From Atopsyche davidsoni (taxonomy: Eukaryota > Arthropoda > Insecta > Trichoptera > Hydrobiosidae): a stretch of 64,000 nucleotides of DNA. The stretch spans positions 10,664,001 to 10,728,000 of the forward strand of contig JAILWY010000023.1 in NCBI GenBank assembly GCA_022113835.1. Reading direction: 5' to 3'. Position 1 is the first letter of the stretch; each line of letters starts with the position of its first letter. The notes under the pieces are model-generated. The model did not search any database. It was not told the origin of the DNA and saw nothing but the letters and a program-made list of their open reading frames with translations. Both the position numbers and the translations under genes were made by a program. Positions 12,501-24,700 of the stretch are shown here, one piece after another.

Positions 12501-15500
12501 AGACAGACCATTGTTGGCAGGGAAATTCAAAATATTAATTAAACTAACAGGTCGCTTAAATGGAAAATTAGCAAACCCCCCTCCCCGGTCTTCTCCCGCC
12601 CCGTCACTTCCATTTAGTTACAGGGGTAGAAGCCTCGGGCCTAACGAAGATATCATAATCATTTTCCCTAATATCCAAAATGATTATTTCGAAACGCAAA
12701 TAAAATGTTTTGCATGCGATCAAAGAATTTAAACTTAAACCTTAAACAAAAATATTCATCTCTTTGTTAACAAGATTTTGCCTTTAAACCATAAAATGAT
12801 AATTTCGCATGCTCAAGACATGCTAGTAATATGTGATATGATAGCATCAGTGCAATCTTAATTTGAGAGTAGCAAATATCCGCCCCGCGACTATTGTACG
12901 TATATTATTATAACTCAATAAACAGCTCCACGCCCTGTGCACTAAATTACGTCAGACTAACGTAGAATACAATGGTCGGATGGATAGGATGAAGCAAATT
13001 GAAATTACAGGCAAATTAGCTGTGATCTAAAGTCAATCCAAAGTATCAAGTGAGTACAAAGTACAAAGTAACACTTTATTTAAAAACCTAACGCATAACG
13101 CTAAACTATGTCTGAAGATACACAATATATCTGACAGAAACATAGCAGCGAAAAAACTCAAAATTAACTCAAAATATCTCGTAAAGCTTTAAAAATAAGG
13201 CTGTATTTGAGGTGAAAAACCGTTATGAATTCTTTTAAAATGAAATAATAAATCTTCTGTCAGCCTATTTATATTCCGTTTGAGTTTCCGTAAATTCGAC
13301 TTTATGATTGAATTATTTTAAGGAGCAAATGTATCAACTCGGGTGGCAACCACTAACGCCGATGTGTTCTATAAAGGGAAAGAAAAAATCGAGTAGCTTT
13401 ACTCACGATTTGGCCTTTTTATAAAAAATATTAATTTCGGCGATAATTATAAGCCGAGGTAAGCTTTTTTTGTAAGAAAAGTATTCTGGCTATTAAGATA
13501 TATATATATGTGTGTGAGTGTTTCGTAGAGAAGACCTGTACAAGCGCCTCTGGGATATAATAATTAGATTACGAAATAAAAGGAAGTCACACAAAATACC
13601 AAGAATTATCAAAATTTGAGGTAAAAGATTTATTTATTGAATAAAATATATATTTATGGGAAACGATTTCTTCGGTCGTTAAATTTCATTACAATCCATC
13701 AATCAATTTGTATGCGAGGGTAAAAATATATTGAAAGCATCCAAACACTGTAGACGTTCATTTTGATTATGTATTAAAAGTAACAAAGTAGGCAGTCGGT
13801 GAGCTTCCGCGTTGCGGCGGGGAGCCATCCCTTTTATGAATCATTCCCGTAATAGAGGCATTTTTCAAGCGGCCGCCTCGCCTCTCGTTTGCCTTGCAGG
13901 TGGCAAGAATCGCCCGGGGGTTGGAAATAAGACCGCACCGCCGACCTGAAGGGCCAAACACAATTCAGGTGCAATTTACACGGGCCTCTGGGGCTGCGTG
14001 AGAGGGAGTCGCCCGCACAACCACCTTGGGGATTATTTACTCTCTGCGCTGAAAGTTTTTCAGCGAAATCACTTCCGCAGTAAATGGGCCCGATGTTTCG
14101 TTGCTCTCTCATGTGGATGGGCAAGATTGCTCGCCTATTCGTAATAAGCATAAACAGACACGTGAGTTTTCTAAAGAAATAACACTATTGTATTTTCATA
14201 CTATTTAATGAACAATAGACTACATTTTTTATATTCAAAGACGTACATGTACAATGTACATGTACATTTTTTAAATTTTTTGGTCATATAAGGGACACCC
14301 TAATGTACATATTTGGAGCACGACATACCAGAGAAATCGTGTGCATGTTTTTATTACAATCTAGAACAGTTCATAAATTTTCAATCTTAATTTATTTAAA
14401 ACATAAAAAAATTGATTTATAGTATAAAGAAAATAATTTTAGAATATTAAACCCAAAAGCTCTCCACCACTTCAGGAAGTTGCATTCAATGGGATTTTGA
14501 ATTTAATAAACAGCGGTAGGATTAGTATTACTTCGTGATGATATTTCGCAAAAATGTAGCACAGTGCTGCGCATTTGAAGAGTTTCGCTCGCATTTTATG
14601 AATTCAACGTCTCACGTAGTATCTTGTGTTATTTTGCATCCCTGAGGTCTCGCTGTATACATAAAGTATGGACTCTGTGCTCCATTAAGTGCCGGATATA
14701 AAACGATTCCGAACACTACACAATACTGTTCCTTACAACATTTATTCGGGTTCAATATAAACGGATGAATAATTCAATAATAATAGCACTCGTTCCGGCC
14801 ACGTTATAAACTAAATATACAAAATCTATTACAAAAACGAAGAAAAAATAATATAATTTAACATTGTGTAAAAACGATTCGAGAATTCGCCAGAGCGTTA
14901 GACTAAATTCATTGAGCACTCCATGCCATTGTTATTTTCAAATTGTGATTTCCTCTATTAGTTTCCGATGCCGCCGCTTCCAATCATACGGCAGAAGCGA
15001 AACGAGTATAATCCAACAGGAATTACAATAATAATGAAGCGAATCCAATCAAACCGCGGTCACACTTATGTGTCCATTTGGCATTAGTGCACAAAGGGAA
15101 ACATTTCCAAATTCGCAGTGTCGTTATTTCGAAGTATCTGCCGCCCTCATACATTGTGTATGGAATCGCCTGCGCCGAGGTCCTTAGGGGGCGTCGCAGG
15201 AGCCGCGGCACGCAAGACCTCCGTTGTTTATTTCCTCTCACGCAAGGCCCGGGGATGGGTCATGAAATACGGTCCGCCCGATGTGCAGTATTTAGATGTT
15301 CTTTGATAATTTTTCGGTGTAATACTATACAAGAACAAAAATATGATATTAAAAATCAAGGAGCGTTCTTCAAACGTCAGTTTACTTCGATGGTAATGTG
15401 TATAATAAGCTTTGTATATATGTTTGGTTGATTATTTTTGTATCAATAAACGTTATTTAACATGTAATATGCAGTGTAGCAGTGTATCGTTTTAAAATGA

Positions 15501-17100
15501 TACTTCTTAATACTTGATTTCAAATTTTAGGTAAAATATCTTTTAAGTTTTTTAAATAATGCAGCAATAAATCTAATAAATCAATAACATGATATTGTTC
15601 CACAGAATTGAATAACTACGAACTATGAGAAAAAACCCAGGATTTCAAAAATATAATGTTGTATAATTTGCAACTTTAAATGGCAATTTATTTGACAGAT
15701 GTATTGGCAGTATATGTGTATACGAATTTGAAGCCACATGCGCGCCATCCCAGATCGTTGAATGACAAATGGTAACACTGATCAATCATCGCCCATTCGT
15801 AATCATTAAAGGTGCGACGCGAGCGCGTACAGATGGGCCGGCAGGTACCGCGGCGCTATTCGGATGTTACATCAGCACAATGGGAATGAGACGCTGCCTT
15901 GACAATGGCCGACACTCCGACAGCGCAATAAGCAGGCTGACCAATCGTGCGCGAAACGGTTCCACAGGCTGGCTACAGACTGAGCGCTCAGTCTAATTCT
16001 ATTTATAAAAATAGCAATTTAATAGTATAATTCACTTTGACTATAGCACAACTTGGTGTAATTATTCAAATTTGAAACCACATCGTCGTCGAGCGGTTGA
16101 CATAATTTTTTGAGACTCCAGGTTTCAATTACGAGCAAACCATTACAAGAAAGCATCGTTCTTTTAAACTAGAAAGGTAAAAAAAAAGTCGGACACAACC
16201 GCATCAAATCTCGCCAGTCATAACAAGCGAGCGTGATTGACTCTTGCCAAAATACCCAATACCTACAGACATTGGGAGAGTGGATAGAATAATTCCGGTT
16301 TCGTTTCAAATATAAATACTGCACATAACAATGCTGTAGATATTTTATTGAACACTGTAGTAACAGTAATACAGATAGCATAGTGATATTCTACATTCGT
16401 CATATCAAAATATCATAGTCGTATATTAAAATACGAAAGAAAAAATAAATATATCACATATCAAAATCATAAATTCACGGACAGATCGACATATTTCAAG
16501 TATAGATATTTTTTATGATACAGCGTACCTACAAACGGAGAATTTGGGTTTTCCATTCATAATAAAATAATTTGCTGTCTTTGACCGAGTGGAGGAGGTT
16601 CCATTGCGCTCGGCTGCGCGGCGCGGCCCCGGCGGCGGGGCTGCCGGAATTTTGTCACGTAGCGTAATCGTGGTTTCGTAACTGAAAGATTGCAATTCCT
16701 CCTTTGACCGCAGAACGTTTTTTTTGGACATCGCGAAAATGAAGGCGGTTCCTTTGTTGGTTTTAAATTCGTTCAGAGCCTATTAAAGCGTGAATCCCTT
16801 GTATACCAACCTATTTTTACTTTTTTCTTTAAGCTCGAGTAAGAGACTATCGATACTAATAACCATTGGCAACAGAGTTCTGCTACGAACCGCGATGATC
16901 CTTGGAACAGAGTCGTAAAAATATCCACTATAAAATATAATTCTGATAAATTATCATTGCAAACGCAGAAAAAGTACAAAAACCAAATATAATGAATGAA
17001 AAAAAAAAAATTACCCTATAACCCACATCAGAAATTTTTTCAAGTATAAAGAAATAAAATATTGTTATTTCTTTAGCTAGTGTAAAATATCGAATGCTTT
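9557..17100. other. Gene-poor region with GC-rich islands
   Basis: No gene is supportable. Very AT-rich stretches (for example 9560-10060 and 12380-12500) alternate with GC-rich blocks at about 10,500-10,620, 11,560-11,740, 12,570-12,650, 13,790-14,130, 14,930-15,300, 15,780-15,990 and 16,580-16,680. The longest frames here (111 and 117 codons on +, 105 on -) span island boundaries and have no recognisable domain. A short (TA)n/(TG)n tract sits near 13,497-13,518. The 13,790-14,130 block looks like a conserved noncoding element, but conservation could not be tested. Confidence 0.35.
14243..14265. repeat. Duplicated 10-bp palindrome
   Basis: The palindrome GTACATGTAC occurs twice, at 14243-14252 and 14256-14265, separated by AAT. 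The pair is itself nearly a perfect inverted repeat. It lies in AT-rich DNA next to no gene. It may be a chance simple-sequence structure or a dimeric binding site. Confidence 0.7.
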
Positions 17101-20100
17101 TATTTAGTTTTACTGAGTAATATATTAATCCCGAATTAAACATGATTACCTATAATGTATGGGTATACTGTGCCAAATAAATAATTTAATGAAAACAAAA
17201 AAATACTTTCACGATTTGAATTTAGCAGCTTTGCCTTCAAACAAAATAAGAGAAAGTATTTTAAATGGTATAGAAATGCATACAACAAATAACACCATAG
17301 AAGGCATTGGCGAGCGGAAACGATGCATGAGCACTTTTTGTACTTTCCATTGAGTTGTGCCTTGCGTGAGGTTTGTGGTGTTTTTAGTCGCCGATACATC
17401 AGTACATCGGCGTAGGCGAGTTTGTGCCTCACGCCTTGCTGTAATTACGCTGCTTCGTCCCGGGCCGACAGACTGCTGTCGACCTTTGGTCATCCGGAGT
17501 GGCGCATTGTCCTCGGCGTACCGTAGTTACGAAAGAAACATGTTTGCATCATATTAAAGCTAACCTTTTTGCTTTGAACCAAAAAGTATCAACTAGTTTT
17601 TTTTTTACTCGACATAGTGTTTTAAACGAATAGAAATAGCATAGAAAAAATTCTAAAAGAAAATTTGTGCGGTTGATTTCCTGCGGTGTATAATGTAAAT
17701 CAATTACATGTTCTAAACATCCTTTCAGGCGTTACACGATCAATGAAGAAAGCGAACACGAAAACTAGAATAATAAAAGAGATAGTCTAAACTGCGCTTT
17801 AAAAGTGAAACAAAACAGCGGCAGTGTTTTTACTTTTTTAACCGAAAAAAAAATAGACAACAGCCTGTCAGAGGAATATAAAGTTCCCTTTGTGAATACA
17901 TTCGACCAGCTCGGCTTGATACAATGCACTCCGTGGTTTACAAGGCAGTTCGGCCGGGGAAGAAAACAGCTTATCGCCCCTTTCTGTAAACACCCATTAC
18001 TACAGAAGGCGCTTTTTGGTCCGATAGATCTCTGAGACTTTTAAGTAGTCATGATTGCTTATTATGAATAAAATTAATAAAAATAATCAAACGAAACAAA
18101 ATATTTTAAATTGAATATTTATATTTTTGGTGCCCTGACTATCATCTACCAGATATTTGAGGGTTCGCTTAGTTACGATCGAAAACCACCTAAGCACAAT
18201 ATTGTAAAATTTAATAAAACAAAGTCTGAATCAGTGAAAAAAATAAGTGTGTTACACGGACAGTATGAGCCACGATTATAATGAACTTATACATAATCCT
18301 ATAGCCGATTTGGCAAATTACCAAGTGATCAGGTGACGTCACAGTCCGTAGTGTGCGACCTTTCGCGACTGCAGGCCGGCGGAGCGGGAAGGTCAAGGTC
18401 AAGTCAGCTCCCCGCCGAGCAGGCCCGCGAGGTTGCAGGGAGAGGCGCCTCTTCAACACCAGCCTGCGTGGCCTCTGCGGCCGGTAAGCCGAAACTTGGC
18501 CAGTTAATACTGAGTTCTGTCGCATCCGAAGCCTGGATACAAATTAATAGCGATAACTTGAAACTAACAAGTTCATTAGATTCTGAACTTAGCACTCACG
18601 AAAAACCACGTAAGTTACAAGCAAGTGTGGCATAATCAAAACTAAATTTAGTAATCGATTTGAAGTGTAGTGGAAATGAATTGGCCAAATAAACTTTGTT
18701 AACTTTTGAGAACAAGAATATTAGTCTTAAAAACTTCAATATCAAAAAAAAAAAAACAGCAATACACTTTATGAAAGAATTGTCACTATGCATTGTTTAA
18801 AATTGCTTCATTGAGTTGTAAAAAGGCATTCTGCGTTAAAAGAAATAAAAAGTATTTTATAACAAAAATATTTGCTAATAAATATCAACATGGCACAGAA
18901 TGACTGTATTTTATAAAAATTAAAAATATGCTATACACAATGACTAGTGATAAACTAGAATATAAACCCAATACTTTCAACCCGGTTTACAAATTGATGT
19001 TTTTTTTATTTTATTTTCCTTTACAGTGTTATTTGATTTTGGGGTTGTAATTATTTGTAAATGTATAGGATTCTAATTAAATTATATACAAAATAGTAAT
19101 GTTATTTTTTAAACAATCTAAAAAGTATTACGTCAAAAACACTGCAAGAGGAACGATAATGTTATGCATAGTATTTGCTGCACGTTAACATTTGGCATCT
19201 CGGGTAGTATTTTACTAACCAATTTGCATAGTTTACATGTCAACATGCGAGTGTATGCAGTTGCAATTTTTTTCTGAGAACATCATCATACTGAACTCGA
19301 TAAATCATTGCGAGTGATAGAAATCCGCAACGCCGAATGTAGAGCGCTGTGTTAAAAGCCGCCCTATTTAGAAGTGCTGACCGAACCGTCGGCTCAGAGC
19401 CCGGCCCGGCCGAACAGAATGACCATTTTGGTAAGTTCAACATTTCCCTGGGATTTCAGGCCCGGCCTTTCCCGGCCCGCTGAGTGGGAGTCAGCACTAG
19501 AGTACATAAATCATAAATATTTTTGTGACGTGAGAGAGCCCAATTTGAGGATATTTCTGACTTTTATAAACGGGGTTAACCTTTGAGTGTAGCTGTTATG
19601 ATAATCTGAAAAATTGCGCAGAAATAAAACTTCGTGTCGCTTGAATGTTCCAGCGTTATGTGTCGTGTCGTTTAAGCGTTCAATTTAATTATTTATACGA
19701 AATTGAGGTTATTTAATTTTAATAATTCTAGGCACGAATATCGCTAAATTGACATATGCATTATTTATTAACATGCTTTTGATGTTAAATCATCGTACTA
19801 AGTATACCCGTAAAGCTCGGTGAGTACACATTAGTTTTTGCTTATAAAATAATTTTCTCGTGTTGAAAACCTTACTACTGTCAAAGGACAATAAAAATAT
19901 AAATGTCACTGTGAAAGCTAAATAAATAAACTGAAATTTAAAAAAAGGATGCAGAGGGTCAGTTTACCGTGTACCCTCAGGCGACCGGTTCTAAGCTGTC
20001 GAGGTTTATTACGTTTCTGGAACAATACCCGGCAAACAGGGACGAAGGCAAACGACTCGGACGGGCTAACGAAATTACATGGCAAGACGTCTATTGCAAA

Positions 20101-21619
20101 ACTCAAAACCATCACCTCGCGTGGGAGAGCATCTTTTGTGTCGAGCTTTATGGTATGATGATGGCTTATATACATCATACCTATAATTATAAGACTTACC
20201 TAATTATTAGGCGTTTGGATTTGAGTAAAACTTATCCTGAATGCTTTGAATACAATGCCGGACGTTCAGACACAAGTTTCGACAGTCATTCAGTTTTGTT
20301 TATAAAAAAACAAATTCGAATATGTTGCATTAATGCCAGCATCGTGCTATCGAATGACATGCAGCTGTTTTGTTCTAAACAAAACACAGGCGGGCGCCAA
20401 CGGGAGCCAGGCAGCTCCGCGGGCAGCGCTGCTCCCGAGAAGCGTTCAAAGACTCGGTCGACAAACCGACAGCTCGTTCACATCGTGTCGGAGATGCTCG
20501 AGAGCTATACGAGAATGATTAACGATCCGGGATACCAAGGAGTCCGGCTGATGGAATCTCACTCGGATGAGGGCGGCTCGGCGCTCAGACAATAGTGTGA
20601 ATGAATAGAAAACGATTGTTTGTTGATGTGCGTCCGTCTTCGCTTTCTGGGTACTCTAAATAAGATTTAATTTATCATTCCGAAGTGGCGGTGTGAGTAT
20701 TCACTATGAGTAGATACATAAATTGAAATTAACATTGGTTTTATGCGTACAAATAATAAAATCCAAATTCTGAAATATATTCTGAAAATTTTCGAGATGA
20801 AAACGGCAAAGATTTAAGGATCAAATCGAGAAAATTACATTTTGCCTCAGAAAACCGCCGATGGCTCGTAACTTCCAGAGTACTTTCTCTTTAACGGCAA
20901 ACGCCACTAATTGCCGAAGTTTCAACTTTTGCAAGAAAACGGCCCTTCGCGGGCACTCGCAGCGATTAGCTCGCAGCCGATGCGGCGGGACGGCCCGAGG
21001 TCTGCTTCTCCAACGAAAGCGAGACTCGCGGCTCAGTCAGGTGAGACACGGCCGACTGCTTAAAATGCGGACATTGTCGCCATTGAAATTCAAACAAAAC
21101 AGAGACAGAATTGCCATATCGTCCTCGAACGGGGGGGACGATGACCCGAAGCAGGCGGCCTGTCCGGTACCGCCTTATGCAACAAAAACCGCGGTGACAC
21201 GGCCCATTGAACTTGGCAACAATTATTTAATACGCAAATAATTTCGGGTTAACGTCACTTAGCCCCAAACAAAATTCCTTTAAAATGCAGTATTGTTATT
21301 ACTAAGGAGTAATAAATATGCGTTTGATATTTCTCAAACTTTATCAGTGAGTTGACATCTAACTGATGGTTGTGTTGTTAGTATCGTGTAATGAGCCAAA
21401 ACGATGCATTTAATTATAGTTGACCAACAAGTCCGCTAAATCGAAAATATCACATTTTGTACGGTCATTGGAGTGTGAAATTAAAGACTCGTCGAACATT
21501 ACGTAAACATCTGCCAAACGCAAAATCGGTAAGCATGACGACAGTAACGAGACATACCGAAAAGCTGAAAACGAAGACAACAGATACAGGAAAGGGATAG
21601 ATAGAAAAAAGTAACTTAC
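17101..21619. other. Gene-poor region with several GC-rich islands
   Basis: GC-rich blocks at about 17,340-17,530, 18,330-18,490, 19,370-19,490, 19,960-20,150, 20,380-20,600 and 20,860-21,230 sit in AT-rich DNA. Unusually long open frames cross three of them (208 codons at 19,969-20,595 and 126 codons at 20,861-21,241 on +, 100 codons at 18,333-18,635 on +), none resembling a known protein. Within the 19.4 kb island, ATGACCATTTTG is followed at once by GTAAGT, which could be the end of a tiny first coding exon on the plus strand. None of this proves a gene. Confidence 0.35.
18334..18403. promoter_or_regulatory. Candidate regulatory island: CRE plus tandem AGGTCA half-sites
   Basis: A full palindromic cAMP-response element TGACGTCA lies at 18,334-18,341. 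About 50 bp on, AGGTCAAGGTCA at 18,390-18,401 is a direct repeat with no spacer and contains TCAAGGTCA (18,393-18,401), the extended half-site bound by FTZ-F1/NR5A-type nuclear receptors. Both motifs sit in a GC-rich block. Motif matches of this length occur by chance, so a role is only suggested. Confidence 0.35.
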
Positions 21620-21706
21620 ACAATCTACCAAAACTAAGCGAAAGCCGCTTTTTCAGCTTTTGCATTTTGCTCATGGCACCTCCTTTCTTTTCTCGCATTG
21701 TTACTC
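21620..21706 (-). CDS. Candidate N-terminal exon of a PFTAIRE/PCTAIRE-type cyclin-dependent kinase
   Basis: On the minus strand a pyrimidine-rich acceptor (ttcttctacag) precedes an exon with ATG at 21,698 and a second ATG at 21,674, ending at a consensus GTAAGT donor after 21,620. From the second ATG it reads MSKMQKLKKRLSLSFGRL. This basic, Ser-rich start resembles the N-termini of CDK14-18 (for example the MKKLRRTLSES start recalled for human CDK14); Drosophila Eip63E is the fly member. These kinases bind membrane-linked cyclins such as cyclin Y. The kinase domain is not in the window and would lie to the left. The exon ends in phase 1. The call rests on 18 residues and two good splice sites, so chance is possible. 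No other exon of this gene was identified with confidence. Confidence 0.5.
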
Positions 21707-24700
21707 CTGTAGAAGAAGAGAAGATACAATTAAAAACAGCATAATGGAAGTACTAATAGTAAACAATTCAATAAGCGGACAAAGGCAAGCGGAGATACAA
21801 AAAAATAAAACAACAGTAATTTGTCACAAAAGTAAACCGATAAAACAATAACAAATTTCTAAAGTATTTATATACGTACTTGGTACTTATATTGCGATAA
21901 CTCTGTTTACAAAGATTTCGAATCCGTTGCAAAATTCCTCATAGAATTTCAAATAGCAACAAAGATTGCAACAGAACAAAACGTCGATTGAAATAAGTTC
22001 AAAGTATATTCATAAATAACAAACGAGCTAAATCAACGACCAGATACAACAATCAAGTAACATAATTCTTCGCTAAGTATTAATATAAGATCTCGATTTT
22101 TTACGAGGACACAATTTGAGTGCGGGGGCGCGACGATAGATGTCTCCATAATCATTGGCCGCCCTGGGCAATAACTTCCGCCCCCGCCGGAAGCATCGGC
22201 CGTCATCTGCCGCCGGGGCCGCCGGGCCCGCAGGTGAGGCGCGTGAGGCACCTGTTGCGGCCCCTCCGCCCGCCGCTCTCCCTACCGCTGAGAACTCGTG
22301 TGTGCCCTAAAATTCTATGGAAATCGACAGGTTCACACTGTCTATGTTTAAATCAATTTGTAACAATGTTTTGCACAGGCAACTTCCTAGTACCCACGTA
22401 GTTTTTCAAATTTCTAAAAATAGATTTTTAATGTAAAAGATAAATAAATTTAAAAATATATCATTGGCTTCTTTTGATTTCATTACTTCGCCACATATTC
22501 AATCAATAATGTATTGATTCATAATTGTTATGCTGCTTTAATACACTGAACACCGAGTGGTAGTGTCATGGTGTCGTGTGCGTTTTTTATACCGTTGTTG
22601 TCGAATAAAAACATAGTTTAACTGTAATACAAAATTTGTTCCTTTCACCTGTACTTTTTACATAGAAGTGCCAATTTGATGAGAGATAAAAAACTAGAGG
22701 TTAACCTATGCTTGTAAAATTAAACGAGATAAATATAAATCTAATGAAGGTATTTATGACTTTACAATAAATTTGAAATATGAAAAATATAAAACCAATT
22801 TTTAATTTAGGATAATTAATATTTATACTTACTATAACTTTTATTTATTTTTAACGCGATTAAAGAAAAAGAAAGGGATTACTAATGAAATCTTCAAAAA
22901 AATCCGTTCGTTTAACGGAGCGGAGACAGTGCGTTCCGATCGTTACCTGCACAGTATCGAAATTATTGTAATAAGTATGAATTTATGAATACCACAAGTC
23001 GTGTTCTTGCGCATACTCAAAGAAATTACCTTTTTAACTTCAGAGGGCGTGTTGAATTGCGTGCGTGACAAATATACGCGTGTGTAAATTTAATAGACAC
23101 GCCTCTAACCTTGTATTGCCAAAAAAAACAAAATACGCTACACGTGAAATAAAAATATATACAACAATAATTCGATACGATAGAGCCATCTATTAGTAAT
23201 TAGTAGTCATTTCATTCAATCTAATGGATGTTCATTAATATACACACCCAATGTTAGTTTTTATAATATTATTTGTTTCAATTAAATACACATTACATTT
23301 GATTATTTTTTGCAGTCTATCGATATTTTTACTTGGTGGAATTCCATTTTAATATTTGATAATGCCAACGTCAAAAGTTGGCGAAACCGGTCACAAATAA
23401 AAACGAACATGTGGAAAATCACTCAAGTATTTTATTCAAAAATATTTGTATTTAGCGTATATAATTTTTTTATCGAAGTGTTTAAATATGAGGTAGTATT
23501 GAATAAATAGATATATATTATTTATAAGAGGTATTTTTTTAATTGATATTACCTTAAATTAACAATGTTGTTCTCATATTCAACGACAATACGCTAGCCC
23601 GTGTAATAAGAAAGAATCAAACAGAATGCAACCAACCAATGGCTTCAAATATCAAACACAATTATGTTTTAAAATGACTATCATTAGTTCTGCCAACATT
23701 AGTGCATTACTCACTGCAGAACATACAATCAGTAAAAAAACAACAACGGTAGAATACGCTGAAAAACAGTTACAATACAGTAATTCTTAAATTTACGAAA
23801 TCGTCTAACATATCCGACAGTCGTCTGAGAGCGAGAGACAGGAATGCACCAAGAGATAGAACAATACAATGCTCCATGTATATTTTATAACATCAGTATA
23901 ATTTCAGTCGATTATGTCAAAACACGTAAAAAAAAAAAAAAACATCATCAAAATGCACGTCGAAGTCACGAATTTCTCTCGGTCGGGATGCATTCACTTC
24001 AAACAACGGAGCTCGAAGTGCCGTCGACCACAAATTACAATACACATTTATACAATCCAGCTTGACTCACGCCGCAAGTCGAGACCACATTACACTAAAA
24101 ACAAATATCATATGTGCCATCTGAGATAAGATACGCAGCCAACCAACAATCAAAATGCGATAGCCGAGAGAATCGGCGCTTACTGACATATTGGTACGGA
24201 ATACGAGCAAGAACTCGATAAAAACCGCAAGGTCCCGGGTAATCGAGAAACCTGCAGTCATCTGACACATGTAACGATAATAGTATTGAAGGTTTACGCT
24301 GATTGTGATCATTCAATGTGAACGGCACTGCGCTATGAACCCAACTAGAGAGCTGGGCAAGGAGAAATTCCTCAGGAAAAGAAACCGCACTCCCCGGACG
24401 ACCTTCTGAGAAATTGAATTCATATAAATTTTACTCATAATTGTTGCCATGGTGATAAAGTTGTGAAAATAATTTGACAGGCTTTGTGAATTATGTCATA
24501 AGCAGTTTACATAAAACAAACATCTCGTAAATGCCTAGATATGAAATACAATAAACATCAATGCATTCAGTGTTCTACTTAACATTCAATTGTACATACT
24601 GTACCAGGAATTTTTATTATTTGAGTGTGTTTGCATTATTAAGCAAATATATACAATAATTTGCATTAACTAATGAACGATCAGTGAATTTTATAAAATG

